64,000 bases of DNA. Source: Actinopolyspora xinjiangensis (GTDB taxonomy: Bacteria; Actinomycetota; Actinomycetes; Mycobacteriales; Pseudonocardiaceae). The stretch covers positions 62,001 to 126,000 of the forward strand of contig NZ_FNJR01000007.1 in the NCBI RefSeq assembly GCF_900104475.1, written 5' to 3'. This document shows, piece by piece, positions 16,244-24,175 of the stretch. Both the position numbers and the translations under genes were made by a program. Numbering within the stretch: the stretch's first letter is position 1; every line of letters starts with the position of its first letter. The notes below the pieces were generated by a model. The model made no database searches. It was not told the origin of the DNA and saw only the letters and a list, made by a program, of their open reading frames with translations.

Positions 16244-16960
16244 TCACCCCTCGAAATCGCGCTCGGCCAGTTCGACGACCCGGCGCAACGCCTGCTCGGC
16301 GTCCGGACCGGCGGCGTACAGGTCGATCCGGTTACCCTTCCGCGCCCCCAGCCCCATGACCCCGAGCACGCTGCGGGCGTCGGCGGAGCTCTCCCCGGCT
16401 ACCACGGTCACCTCGGCCTCCAGCCCCGTCAGCGCGCGGGCCAGCAGCGCGGCCGGTCTGGCGTGCAGTCCCACCTCGTTCTCCAGAACCAGTTCCCGGT
16501 GAACGCGGGGCGAGGTGACGGTGGACTCCCCGGAGTCCGCCACCGCGTCCTCGGTGGGGGGCTGTCCGACCTCCTCGACCGTGCCACCCGTCGCGCGTTC
16601 GGCCGCGTCGGCCACGGTCCTCAGGTCGTCACCGCCCTGGGCGGAAGCGGCGGCGGCGACGGCTCCCTCCACCAGCGGGGCCTCGGCCAGCACGGCGGTG
16701 TTGGGATCGGCCAGGGACTCGACGGCCAGTTCCGCCGTCATCCGCGCACTGCCCAGGTCGTACAGCAGTACCACCCCGGAACCGGTCTCGGCGTCGGCCA
16801 ACGCGGCGGAGGTCGCTTCGAAGTCGGTTCCGAGTCCGCCTCCGGCCATTCCCCCGGCCGATTTCACCCTGACGTCGGGAGCGAGCTGTCCCAACAGTTC
16901 GACGACCCCTCGCGAGATGGCGTCGCTGTGCGAAACGATCACGAGTCCGACCGGCATCAT
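16244..16960 (-). CDS. dhaM: Dihydroxyacetone kinase phosphotransfer protein DhaM (EIIA-HPr)
   Basis: A 238-residue two-domain phosphocarrier. Residues 1-125 are the mannose-type EIIA domain with the phosphorylatable His in LVIVSHSD. Residues about 150-238 are an HPr domain with its active His in VGLHARPAALL and the downstream Ser region GVMGLGARKG. Unlike E. coli DhaM, it lacks the C-terminal enzyme I-like domain, so phosphate must come from a separate enzyme I. It would relay phosphate to DhaL-bound ADP. The ATGATG start overlaps the dhaL stop (ATGA), which indicates translational coupling. Confidence 0.95.
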   Translation of the reverse strand: MMPVGLVIVSHSDAISRGVVELLGQLAPDVRVKSAGGMAGGGLGTDFEATSAALADAETGSGVVLLYDLGSARMTAELAVESLADPNTAVLAEAPLVEGAVAAAASAQGGDDLRTVADAAERATGGTVEEVGQPPTEDAVADSGESTVTSPRVHRELVLENEVGLHARPAALLARALTGLEAEVTVVAGESSADARSVLGVMGLGARKGNRIDLYAAGPDAEQALRRVVELAERDFEG

Positions 16961-17592
16961 TCGACTCCCGTCACGTCGGCGAAAGCGGCCAGCAGCAGGG
17001 CCACGGAGCGCGCGCCCGGATCGAGGTGTCCCGCACTGCGGTCCCCGAGGTAGGAGGCACGGCCCTTCCTCGCGATCAACGGTACGGTCGAGCGCGCCCC
17101 GGTGGTGGCGGCCTCGGCCGCCGCCGCCAGGACCTCCGCCGGATCAGCACCGCTGGTCGCCCTCTCCTCGGCGGCACGCACGGCCGGGAGCAGCGCGTCG
17201 ATCATCGTCTTGTCCTCGGGTTCGGCCTTGCCCCGGGAGACGACCCCTTCCACGGCCGCCCGCAACGAGGCGGCGAGCGTCGCGCCGTCCAGCTCCTCGA
17301 CCTCGCCCGCGCTGGAGGCCGCGCGCAGGAAGGCGGTGCCGAACAGCGGCCCGGAGGCGCCGCCCACCGAGGAGATCAGGCTGGTGGCCACGAGCTTGAG
17401 CACCGCCCCCGGCGTGGGCGGATCCGCGAGGTCCAGCTGGGCCACCACCGCGCGGAAACCCCGGTCCATGTTCTCGCCGTGGTCACCATCGCCGATGGCC
17501 CTGTCCAGTTCGACCAGTTCGTCCCGGTGCTCGGCCATCGCGTCGGCACCCCGACGCACCGCCGCCGCGGCATCTCGTGCCGTACAAGGCAT
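16957..17592 (-). CDS. dhaL: Dihydroxyacetone kinase subunit DhaL
   Basis: A 211-residue ADP-binding subunit of PTS-dependent dihydroxyacetone kinase. The diagnostic motif IGDGDHGENMDRG (about residues 33-45) provides the magnesium- and phosphate-binding aspartates and His. SSVGGASGPLFGTAF and the C-terminal RKGRASYLGDRSAGHLDPGA complete the nucleotide pocket. In PTS-type systems ADP stays bound as a cofactor and is rephosphorylated by DhaM, and the phosphate is then passed to dihydroxyacetone held by DhaK. The stop overlaps the dhaM start. The start ATG at 17592 has GAGGG-like sequence upstream. Confidence 0.95.
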   Translation of the reverse strand: MPCTARDAAAAVRRGADAMAEHRDELVELDRAIGDGDHGENMDRGFRAVVAQLDLADPPTPGAVLKLVATSLISSVGGASGPLFGTAFLRAASSAGEVEELDGATLAASLRAAVEGVVSRGKAEPEDKTMIDALLPAVRAAEERATSGADPAEVLAAAAEAATTGARSTVPLIARKGRASYLGDRSAGHLDPGARSVALLLAAFADVTGVE

Positions 17593-17616
17593 GTGGCCCT
17601 CTTCCCTGTTCGTCAG

Positions 17617-17645
17617 GAGTCCTCACGCGAGACGCCCGAGGACTC
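17617..17645 (-). other. Hairpin in dhaK-dhaL spacer
   Basis: GAGTCCTC (17617-17624) pairs perfectly with GAGGACTC (17638-17645) in the 146-base spacer between dhaK and dhaL. It could set the relative expression of the two subunits as an attenuator or an RNA-stability element. Function inferred only from position. Confidence 0.4.
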
Positions 17646-17738
17646 ACGCGGAAAACGGGCGGTGGCGAGCGGCGATCCGCACCGTGGGCACCGTCGCGGC
17701 TCGTCCTCCGACCGGATCACTTCCGGGCAGGCCGGTGC

Positions 17739-18734
17739 TCACCAGGTCAGCGCCGGAGTGCTCACGGGCGCGTCCCACAGCCGCCGCAGCTCGTCGTCCA
17801 GCTTGAGCAGTGTAAAGCTCAGGCCCCGCATCTCCAGACTCGTGATGTACGGCCCGACCAGTCTGCGGGTGACCCGAACGCCGCGTTCCGCGAGGAACCG
17901 TTCGGCGATGCCGTGAGCGAGGTACAGCTCCGTCTGCGGAGTGGCCCCCATCGAGTTGGTGAACAGCAACACCTCGTCGTCGCGCCGGAACGGCAGGTCG
18001 TCCAGCACCGGTTCGAGCAATCGCCACACGATCCCGTCGGCGGACTCCAGCTCGACCCGCTCCCTGCCCGGTTCGGCGTGAATGCCCACGCCGACCTCCA
18101 TCTCGTAGTCGGCGAGCTCGAAACTCGGCTCGCCCACGTGGGGGACGGTGGGAGCGGTCAGGGCCATCCCCATCGAACGGACCCCGGCACTGACACGCTC
18201 CGCGATCTCGTGACAGCTCGCCAGGTCGTCGCCGCGCGCGGCGGCCGCGCCGACGATCTTCTCCAGCAGGACGGTACCTCCCACACCGCGGCGGCCCGCC
18301 GTGTTGGTGGAGTCCCGCACGGCCACGTCGTCCTGGACCACCACGGTTCGCACCCCGATGTTCTCCGCTTCGAGGAGTTCGGCGGCGGTCTCGAAATTGA
18401 GCACGTCGCCCGTGTAGTTCTTGACCACCAGCAGCGTCCCCGCGCCGCCGTCCACTTCCCCGACCGCGGCCCGCACGGCATCGGGGGTGGGAGAGGTGAA
18501 CACCGCTCCGGGCACGGCCGCGTCGAGCATGCCGGAGCCCACGAAACCGACGTGCAGGGGTTCGTGGCCCGATCCTCCACCGGAGACGACGGCGACCTTG
18601 TCGGCCACCGGAGCATCGGCGCGAGCGACGAACGCCGGGTCGAACCGGACCCGCAGCCGCTCGGGGTGGGCGGCGGCCATGCCGCGCAGCGCGTCGGTCA
18701 CGACATCGGTGGGAGCGTTGATGATCTTCTTCAC
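17739..18734 (-). CDS. dhaK: Dihydroxyacetone kinase subunit DhaK
   Basis: A 331-residue substrate-binding subunit. GGGSGHEPLHVGFVG (residues about 52-66) is the glycine-rich dihydroxyacetone site. EVGVGIHAEPG contains the His that binds dihydroxyacetone covalently as a hemiaminal in the family. VVKNYTGDVLNFE and FTNSMGATPQTELY are further conserved blocks. The GTG start at 18734 is preceded by AGGAGG at six bases and begins VKKIINAPTDVV, the family N-terminus. It is the first gene of dhaK-dhaL-dhaM. The product, dihydroxyacetone phosphate, enters glycolysis. Confidence 0.96.
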   Translation of the reverse strand: MKKIINAPTDVVTDALRGMAAAHPERLRVRFDPAFVARADAPVADKVAVVSGGGSGHEPLHVGFVGSGMLDAAVPGAVFTSPTPDAVRAAVGEVDGGAGTLLVVKNYTGDVLNFETAAELLEAENIGVRTVVVQDDVAVRDSTNTAGRRGVGGTVLLEKIVGAAAARGDDLASCHEIAERVSAGVRSMGMALTAPTVPHVGEPSFELADYEMEVGVGIHAEPGRERVELESADGIVWRLLEPVLDDLPFRRDDEVLLFTNSMGATPQTELYLAHGIAERFLAERGVRVTRRLVGPYITSLEMRGLSFTLLKLDDELRRLWDAPVSTPALTW

Positions 18735-19108
18735 TGGCGACCTCCTGGCAGACCGTGGCGCGCCCGGCCGAGCGACACCGCTGGATTCCGCGCACCGGAC
18801 CGGGGACGGTTCCGCACCGACCGTGTCCCCGGAACGGGGCAGGGCGGTCGTGCGCGGGTCCGCTCCCCCAGGATCCTTCCGCCGCCCACAGTCCGACAAC
18901 AGTCGAATACCGGCCAGTCGAAACCGGGAGGTGAACTCTCTTCGTCGTTGACGGCGCACCGGACTCGGAGGGCGAAGGCGTGCACGTGCGCCACGCCAGA
19001 AGCCGGGCCGCCGGGAACGGCGCCACCATGGGCTGGTCCCGCCGAGCCGGCCAGGCCGGTGGGACCGTGCGGCCACACCGGTGGCCGAACCGACCGGGTT
19101 TCGAAAGG
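18735..19108. other. Intergenic region between dhaK and aldehyde dehydrogenase gene
   Basis: Of the 374 bases, the part nearest dhaK should hold its promoter, but I see no convincing -35/-10 pair. The part nearest the aldehyde dehydrogenase gene contains its probable terminator hairpin. I see no gene here. Confidence 0.5.
19035..19066 (-). terminator. Hairpin downstream of aldehyde dehydrogenase gene
   Basis: GGTCCCGCCG (19035-19044) pairs with CGGTGGGACC (19057-19066), ten positions with one mismatch and a 12-base loop, starting about 43 bases after the stop at 19109 on the minus strand. Probable terminator. Confidence 0.55.
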
Positions 19109-20635
19109 CTACCGGCGTCCGCGAACCAGTCGCATCAACCGGACCAGGTTCCGGACGGCGCCCTTGGGGCGGCCGAAGCTCATCGGCTCGATCGGCATGC
19201 GGAACCGGGACCGGGTGATCGCCTGCGGCCTGGCGAACTCACGCAACCCGTCGGCACCGTGGATCCGACCGAAACCGGAGTCGCCGACCCCGCCGAACGG
19301 CAGGGCGGGCACCGCGGCGAACGCGATCACCGAGTTCACCGCGACCATCCCGCTGCGCAGCCGACGTGCCAGTTCCACTCCCTTGGAGCGCGAGAACACC
19401 GTGCCGCCGAGGCCGTACCGACCGGCGTTGGCGCGCTCGACACCCTCCTCGGCGGTGCGCACCCGATTGATCACCAGGGTGGGGCCGAAGGTCTCCTCCG
19501 TGACGGCGGCGGAGTCCTCCGGCACGTCCGTGAGCACGACCGGATCGACGTAGGGCGGACGAACCGAGTCCTCGCCACCGAGCAGGCTCCTCCCGCCGGA
19601 GCGGGTGGCGTCGGCGATGTGCTCGCGGATCACCTCGACCTGCGAGCCCATCGTGATGGGACCGAAGTCGGCTGTGGACTGTCCACCCGCTCGCAGTTTC
19701 TCCGCCCGCCCGAGAACCAGCTCGATGAACCGGTCGGCCACGGACTCGACCACGTAGACGCGCTCCACACCTATGCAGGTCTGTCCGGCGTTGGAGACCG
19801 CTCCCCACGCCGCCGCCTCGGCGGCGGCGCTCAGATCCGCGTCCGAGTCCACGATCAGCGCGTCCTTGCCGCCGCATTCCACCAACACCGGTGTCAGCGA
19901 CTCGGAACACGTGGCCATCACCCGCTTACCGGTCTCGGTGGACCCGGTGAAGGCCACCTTGTCCGCGCCCGCGCGGCACAGCGCCGCCCCCGTGTCCCCG
20001 AATCCGGTGACCACCCGCAGCACAGGGTGTTCGGGAACGACTTCGGCGAGAGTTCGACACAACCACTCCCCGACTCCCGGGGTGAGCTCGCTGGGCTTGA
20101 ACACCACCGAGTTGCCCGCGGCCAGTGCGTAGGCGATGGACCCCATGGGGGTGAAGGCGGGATAGTTCCACGGGCCGATGACCCCGACGACACCGAACGG
20201 GCGGTACTCCACGGTGGCCGCCTGATTCGCCATGAGGAGACCGGGGGAGACCCCGCGCCTGCCGAGAACCTTGCGGGCCTTGGCGGCCGCCCAGTGCAGG
20301 TGATCCACGACGAGCACCATCTCGAGCCGGGCGTCGTCCATCGGCTTGCCGGTCTCCGCGGCGATCAGCTCGGCGGCTTCGTCGAGCCGGGACACCAGCA
20401 ACTCGCGCCAGGCGTCCAGCCTGCGCTTGCGCTGCTCGAACCCCAGCTCCTCCCACCAGCGCTGCGCGTCACGAGCGGTGCGGACGGCCTCGGAGACGTG
20501 CTCCTGGTCGTGGATCGGGTGTGTTCCGACCACTTCACCGGTACGTGGGTCGATCGATTCGAAGATCGGTTCGGACGAAGTCCCCGCCGTCCTGTCGACG
20601 GACGCTTCGACGCTGCCGCGCGCGGTCTGGGTCAT
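19109..20635 (-). CDS. Succinate-semialdehyde-type aldehyde dehydrogenase
   Basis: A 508-residue NAD(P)-dependent aldehyde dehydrogenase. Conserved features are VIGPWNYPAF (Asn-containing oxyanion site), VVFKPSELTP (cofactor Lys), AFTGSTETGKRV (nucleotide loop), VECGGKDALIV (catalytic Glu region; this group has GGKD where classic enzymes have GGKS) and SNAGQTCIGVERVYV (nucleophilic Cys). The pattern fits the actinobacterial succinic semialdehyde dehydrogenase GabD2-like group, though short-chain or aromatic aldehydes are possible. ATG 20635 has GGAGG six bases upstream. The longer frame to 20722 is not needed. It ends in a basic tail. A perfect palindrome separates it from the symporter genes. 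Confidence 0.88.
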   Translation of the reverse strand: MTQTARGSVEASVDRTAGTSSEPIFESIDPRTGEVVGTHPIHDQEHVSEAVRTARDAQRWWEELGFEQRKRRLDAWRELLVSRLDEAAELIAAETGKPMDDARLEMVLVVDHLHWAAAKARKVLGRRGVSPGLLMANQAATVEYRPFGVVGVIGPWNYPAFTPMGSIAYALAAGNSVVFKPSELTPGVGEWLCRTLAEVVPEHPVLRVVTGFGDTGAALCRAGADKVAFTGSTETGKRVMATCSESLTPVLVECGGKDALIVDSDADLSAAAEAAAWGAVSNAGQTCIGVERVYVVESVADRFIELVLGRAEKLRAGGQSTADFGPITMGSQVEVIREHIADATRSGGRSLLGGEDSVRPPYVDPVVLTDVPEDSAAVTEETFGPTLVINRVRTAEEGVERANAGRYGLGGTVFSRSKGVELARRLRSGMVAVNSVIAFAAVPALPFGGVGDSGFGRIHGADGLREFARPQAITRSRFRMPIEPMSFGRPKGAVRNLVRLMRLVRGRR

Positions 20636-20725
20636 GCTCGGCCTCCCCACCGGTTCGTGTTCACCGGCCGCGATGTCGCCGGTCCGCCTCGGTCCGCGGA
20701 ACTCTACCCGGCGGCGACGCACGCG

Positions 20726-20761
20726 ACCTCCGCGCGGGCACGTACGTGCCCGCGCGGAGGT
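20726..20761. terminator. 36-bp perfect palindrome downstream of symporter operon
   Basis: ACCTCCGCGCGGGCACGT and its exact reverse complement are joined without spacer at 20726-20761. It lies 55 bases after the stop of the small membrane protein gene (minus strand) and about 90 bases upstream of the aldehyde dehydrogenase start, so it most likely terminates the symporter transcript. No T-tract is present. Confidence 0.7.
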
Positions 20762-20815
20762 TCAACGAGCCATCGGCTCGCGAGTTGCGCCGAGTCGCGG
20801 GAAAGCGGCTCCCGC

Positions 20816-21091
20816 TCAGGAGGACTCGGTGTCCGACTCCGTCGGAACGATGATCGGACGCAACCAGCCCCACAGGATGAAGGCCCCGGCGAACACCAGC
20901 ATGCCGATACCGCTCCAGAGGTTGATATTGACGCCCGCGGCCTGCTCGATCTCCCGCGAACTGGTTCCGAACAGCCCCATCAGGGTGCAGACCAGGCCGT
21001 AGAGCACGAACAGCGCCGCGATCACCTGGCGGACGTCGAACACCCCGGCTCGTTGCCCGCCGCGGGAGCCGTTCTCGTTGGATGCGCTCAT
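20816..21091 (-). CDS. Small two-helix membrane protein, symporter partner
   Basis: A 91-residue protein with two transmembrane helices (VIAALFVLYGLVCTLMGLFG and LWSGIGMLVFAGAFILWGWL), separated by a short loop containing GVNINLW. Similar small proteins commonly follow sodium:solute symporter genes in actinobacteria, and I recall the GVNINLW pattern from such partners, but they have no established function. ATG 21091 is selected by GGGAGG five bases upstream. Only 27 bases separate it from the symporter stop, so the two are cotranscribed. A role as an accessory subunit or stability factor of the transporter is inference. Confidence 0.8.
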   Translation of the reverse strand: MSASNENGSRGGQRAGVFDVRQVIAALFVLYGLVCTLMGLFGTSSREIEQAAGVNINLWSGIGMLVFAGAFILWGWLRPIIVPTESDTESS

Positions 21092-21118
21092 GCTTGCCTC
21101 CCGGTGTGGCAAACGCGG

Positions 21119-22798
21119 TTACCCGAAGATGATGTTGAGGACGACGACTATCACCAGCGCGATGCCCGCGAGCAGTGCGGGCCTGCGGTACCAGCCCGCG
21201 TCCTCTCCCGTGTTGGAGGCGGTGCGGTCCTCCTTCGGGGTGAGTCCGTAAACCAGTCCGACCAGCTCCGCGGCGGGCTTCGGCCTGGTGGCGAGGCTGA
21301 CCACGACGCTGACGACGATGTCGACCACGAAGGCAGCACCGGCGCCGACGAAGCTGGCTCCCTGCCCCGGCAGCTCCAATACGCCCGTCTCTGCCATCAG
21401 GAAGACGCTCAACGAGGCGGCGGTGCCGAACACGAGGCCGGACCAGCCCGCGGCCGGGGTCATTCGCTTCCAGAACATACCGAGGATGAACGTCGCGAAC
21501 AACGGCGCGTTGAACAGCGAGAACAGCTGCTGCAGGTAGTCCATCAGGTTCGAGTAGCCCGAAGCGATGAAGGCGGTACCGATCGCCACGACGGTGGAAC
21601 CGACGGTGACCCAGCGCCCCATGCTGAGGTAGTAGCTGTCCGGACGGTTCCGGACGATGTAGGCCTGCCAGATGTCGTAGGTGAACACCGTGTTGAACGA
21701 GCTCAGGTTCGCGGCCATGCCGGCCATGAACGAGGCCAGCAGTCCGGCGAGCGCGATCCCCAGGATGCCGTTGGGCAGCAGGTCGCGCATAAGCAGCAGG
21801 AGGGCGTCGTTGTACTCGACGTTACTCTCACCCGTCTGCTTGAGCGCCATCATCTCCTGCACCGAGGCACCGGCGATCATACCCGGGATGATCACCAGGA
21901 ACGGGATGAGCATCTTCGGGAAGGCACCGATGATCGGGGTACGCTGCGCGGCGGACATGCTCTTGGAGGCCATCGCGCGCTGGACCTCCACGAAGTTGGT
22001 GGTCCAGTAGCCGAAGGCCAGCACGAAGCCGAGGCCGAACACGATTCCCAGCACGGACAGGAAGTTGCTGCCGAACCCGGTCAGCTCGTTGCCGGGCCAG
22101 GCCGAGAGCTCGTTGGCGCCGTACTGAGCGCTGATCTTGTCGACCAGTCCCGACCAGCCACCGACCTTGATCATGCCGACGACGGTCAGCGGCAGCAGCG
22201 CGGCGACGATGACGAAGAACTGCAGCACCTCGTTGTAGATCGCCGCGGAGAGACCACCGAGGCCGGTGTAGCTGAGCACGATCAGGGCGGCGATGATCAC
22301 CGAGACCCACAGCGGCCAGCCCAGCAGCACGTTGACGATGCTGGCCAGCAGGAACAGGTTCACACCGGCGATGAGCAACTGCGCTACCGCGAAGCTGATG
22401 GCGTTGACCAGGTGCGCTGCCTTGCCGAACCGGCGCAGCATGAACTCGGGGACGCTGCGCACCTTGGAGCCGTAGTAGAACGGCATCATCACGACACCGA
22501 GGAACAGCATCGCCGGGATCGCACCGACCCAGAAGTAGTGCATCGTCGGCATGCCGTACTGGGCGCCGTTCGCGGACATTCCGATGATCTCGACGGCACC
22601 GAGGTTGGCCGCTATGAAGGCCAGTCCGGTCACCCAGGCGGGCAGCGACCGCCCGGAGAGGAAGAAGTCGAGGCTGCTCGACACCGAGCGACGCGCCAGG
22701 AGCCCGATTCCGAGCACGAACGCGAAGTAGAGCGCGAGCAGCAGGTAATCGACCGGCCCGGCGTCCAGCCGAAGCTGCTCCTGGGCTAGCACATGCAC
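21119..22798 (-). CDS. Sodium:solute symporter family transporter
   Basis: A 559-residue SSS-family secondary transporter with about 14 transmembrane segments. The core starts at YLLLALYFAFVLGIGLLARR, followed by SLDFFLSGRSLPAWVTGLAFIAANLGAVEIIGM, the sugar/solute-type helix 1-2 region in which unwound helix 1 carries the sodium site. Later blocks FGYWTTNFVEVQRAMASKS and GLLASFMAGMAANLSSFNTVFTYDIW (the helix-8 sodium site serines) are typical of the SGLT-like branch. The substrate could be a sugar, myo-inositol or another solute. GTG 22798 has GGAGG nine bases upstream. An inverted repeat 45-62 bases upstream may be an operator. Confidence 0.92.
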   Translation of the reverse strand: MHVLAQEQLRLDAGPVDYLLLALYFAFVLGIGLLARRSVSSSLDFFLSGRSLPAWVTGLAFIAANLGAVEIIGMSANGAQYGMPTMHYFWVGAIPAMLFLGVVMMPFYYGSKVRSVPEFMLRRFGKAAHLVNAISFAVAQLLIAGVNLFLLASIVNVLLGWPLWVSVIIAALIVLSYTGLGGLSAAIYNEVLQFFVIVAALLPLTVVGMIKVGGWSGLVDKISAQYGANELSAWPGNELTGFGSNFLSVLGIVFGLGFVLAFGYWTTNFVEVQRAMASKSMSAAQRTPIIGAFPKMLIPFLVIIPGMIAGASVQEMMALKQTGESNVEYNDALLLLMRDLLPNGILGIALAGLLASFMAGMAANLSSFNTVFTYDIWQAYIVRNRPDSYYLSMGRWVTVGSTVVAIGTAFIASGYSNLMDYLQQLFSLFNAPLFATFILGMFWKRMTPAAGWSGLVFGTAASLSVFLMAETGVLELPGQGASFVGAGAAFVVDIVVSVVVSLATRPKPAAELVGLVYGLTPKEDRTASNTGEDAGWYRRPALLAGIALVIVVVLNIIFG

Positions 22799-23350
22799 GC
22801 TACCCCACCTCCAGAGTAAACAAGTTCAAACGGTAATCACCATTCACCAAAGCAGGTGAACAATACCCCACAGTGCGCCGAGTCACAGAGGGCCGATACC
22901 AATTCGTTGACCACTGAGGCTAAATCGATCAGGCGAGCCCCGCCAAGCACCTGATCGAAGAGAGCACCCGGGCCACACGGAGCAACACCGGCCGGAACAC
23001 CAGGCCCGATTCCGTCACCACGACTCCCCCACCGAGAAACGGGAGCGGACAGCCGGGGAACGGAAACCAACAGGATCGCGACAGCGACGACACCCCCGAA
23101 AAACGGAGTCGGCGCGAACGAACCGCCGACACGAAGTGTCACCAGAAAGACGAAACCCTCTCGAACCACTGGAAAGGGCTCATCTTCGAACCGAGCGATC
23201 AGTCACGCAAAGTAAGAACGAGTCGCACGCAACCGCTGGACGGGCCACTTCCAGGGGCAGATGTTAACCCGACCAGTGCAGTGAGCTTCGAACCTCTACC
23301 ACACGAAGACGGTCACGCATAGCATCAATACGACTACAGGAGGTGATTGA
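22799..23350. promoter_or_regulatory. 552-base divergent regulatory region
   Basis: This region separates the symporter operon from the small-ORF cluster and looks less GC-rich than its surroundings. It includes an inverted repeat TTCACC-N6-GGTGAA (22843-22860) just upstream of the symporter and, at its right end, the exceptionally strong ribosome binding site AGGAGGTGATTGA. A minus-strand frame of 110 codons exists but lacks a ribosome binding site and recognisable features, so I do not call it. No other gene is seen. Confidence 0.5.
22843..22860. promoter_or_regulatory. Inverted repeat TTCACC-N6-GGTGAA upstream of symporter
   Basis: A perfect 6-bp inverted repeat with six-base spacer, centred about 54 bases upstream of the symporter start. 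Placement is right for an operator or activator site. The regulator is unknown. Confidence 0.4.
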
Positions 23351-23461
23351 ATGAGCATCGCCGCCGTACTGGCGCTGATGGCCGCGACGCTGGTGGTGGG
23401 GCCGTGGCTGCTGCTGCGCTGGCTGTCCGACACCCCACGACGAGGAACACCCCACGGATGA
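23351..23461 (+). CDS. 36-residue single-pass membrane peptide
   Basis: This ORF encodes 36 residues: a hydrophobic segment (SIAAVLALMAATLVVGPWLLL, residues 2-22) followed by a short basic tail (RWLSDTPRRGTPHG). The case for translation is the sequence AGGAGGTGATTGA directly before the ATG, an almost complete complement of the 16S rRNA 3' end at good spacing and the best site in the window. It lies 58 bases upstream of a second small ORF on the same strand. I do not recognise the peptide. It could be a membrane microprotein that modulates a partner, the hydrophobic part of a toxin, or a leader for the genes behind it. Confidence 0.6.
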   Translation: MSIAAVLALMAATLVVGPWLLLRWLSDTPRRGTPHG

Positions 23462-23519
23462 CCCCGCCCCGTGGCGGAACGAGAAGTCCATCCGAATTGT
23501 CAACCGAGGAGGGTCTCCC

Positions 23520-23765
23520 GTGAGCGGGCGGAACTCACAGCCGGCCGTGTCGCTGACACGATGCCGGTGGATACTGGAAGAAGTGGCCCACTCTCTCGCG
23601 GCCGACCGGATGACAGCCACGGAGTGCCGGAACCCGGCCGAAGCGGTGGAGGCGCTGGCCAGCCCTCTCCGGGAACACGGCGACCACGCACCGGGCGGAA
23701 AAGCTCCCCTGACGAACGCCCATTCGGTGGGTTCATCGACACGAGAAGGGGAGATCGAACGGTGA
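23520..23765 (+). CDS. Small unrecognised protein, second ORF of cluster
   Basis: 81 residues from GTG 23520, with GGAGGG six bases upstream. The N-terminal half looks helical and amphipathic (CRWILEEVAHSLAADRMT and AEAVEALASPLREH). The C-terminal half is polar and low-complexity. Two cysteines. No known domain recognised. The stop codon overlaps the GTG of the next frame (GTGA), as in translationally coupled genes. Codon third positions are GC-rich but less so than in the flanking housekeeping genes, which would be consistent with a recent gene or one acquired by transfer. Confidence 0.5.
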   Translation: MSGRNSQPAVSLTRCRWILEEVAHSLAADRMTATECRNPAEAVEALASPLREHGDHAPGGKAPLTNAHSVGSSTREGEIER

Positions 23766-24019
23766 CGGCACCGGCCATTCCCGAAGCATCGCCGACCACC
23801 TCGCCGCGACGGTCCCCCCTGGCAGCGCGCCCGTGCCGCACCCACCGCTACGTGACCGCGTTCCGGGGCGAACTCTTTCGGCAACCCGCGGCGCGCACTG
23901 TCACCACCCCACCCTGTCAACCCCCGCAATTCCCCACACACGGCTGGCCCCCACCGGAAGTGAGCTCGCCCGACATGGACCTGCTGGCACGAGTGCTGGA
24001 CGGGCTGCGACAGCTCTGA
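23762..24019 (+). CDS. Small unrecognised Pro/Thr-rich protein, third ORF of cluster
   Basis: 85 residues from GTG 23762, which overlaps the previous stop as GTGA. GGGGAGAT about 10 bases upstream can serve as ribosome binding site. The protein has a Pro/Ser-rich N-terminus, a middle segment RYVTAFRGELFRQPAARTVTT, a Pro-rich linker, and a C-terminal amphipathic helix SSPDMDLLARVLDGLRQL. Two cysteines are present. The frame is also open further upstream, but overlap with the second ORF and start spacing favour this start. I do not recognise a family. The order, spacing and overlap are the evidence that it is real. Confidence 0.45.
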   Translation: MTAPAIPEASPTTSPRRSPLAARPCRTHRYVTAFRGELFRQPAARTVTTPPCQPPQFPTHGWPPPEVSSPDMDLLARVLDGLRQL

Positions 24020-24175
24020 ACGGATGAGCACGGCCCGGTTCGGGTGGTATCCAACGGCGTACCGTGCGGCGCCTCACCTCTGCGTGGGGTGCCCCGAGCA
24101 ATGACTCGCGGGCTCGCGGGCACACCCCTGCCTCGCGAGAAAGTTCCACCCGAGGCCCCGCGGTGGGACCGCCGG

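Noticed and set aside
18980-22789. Plus-strand open frame of 1269 codons
   Set aside because: Antisense shadow of the aldehyde dehydrogenase and symporter genes. Low-complexity His/Arg/Gly-rich translation with no domain, typical of high-GC third-position bias.
22837-23169. Minus-strand frame of 110 codons with hydrophobic stretches
   Set aside because: No ribosome binding site, no recognisable family. It would lie in the symporter regulatory region. Not called, though ribosome profiling could revisit it.
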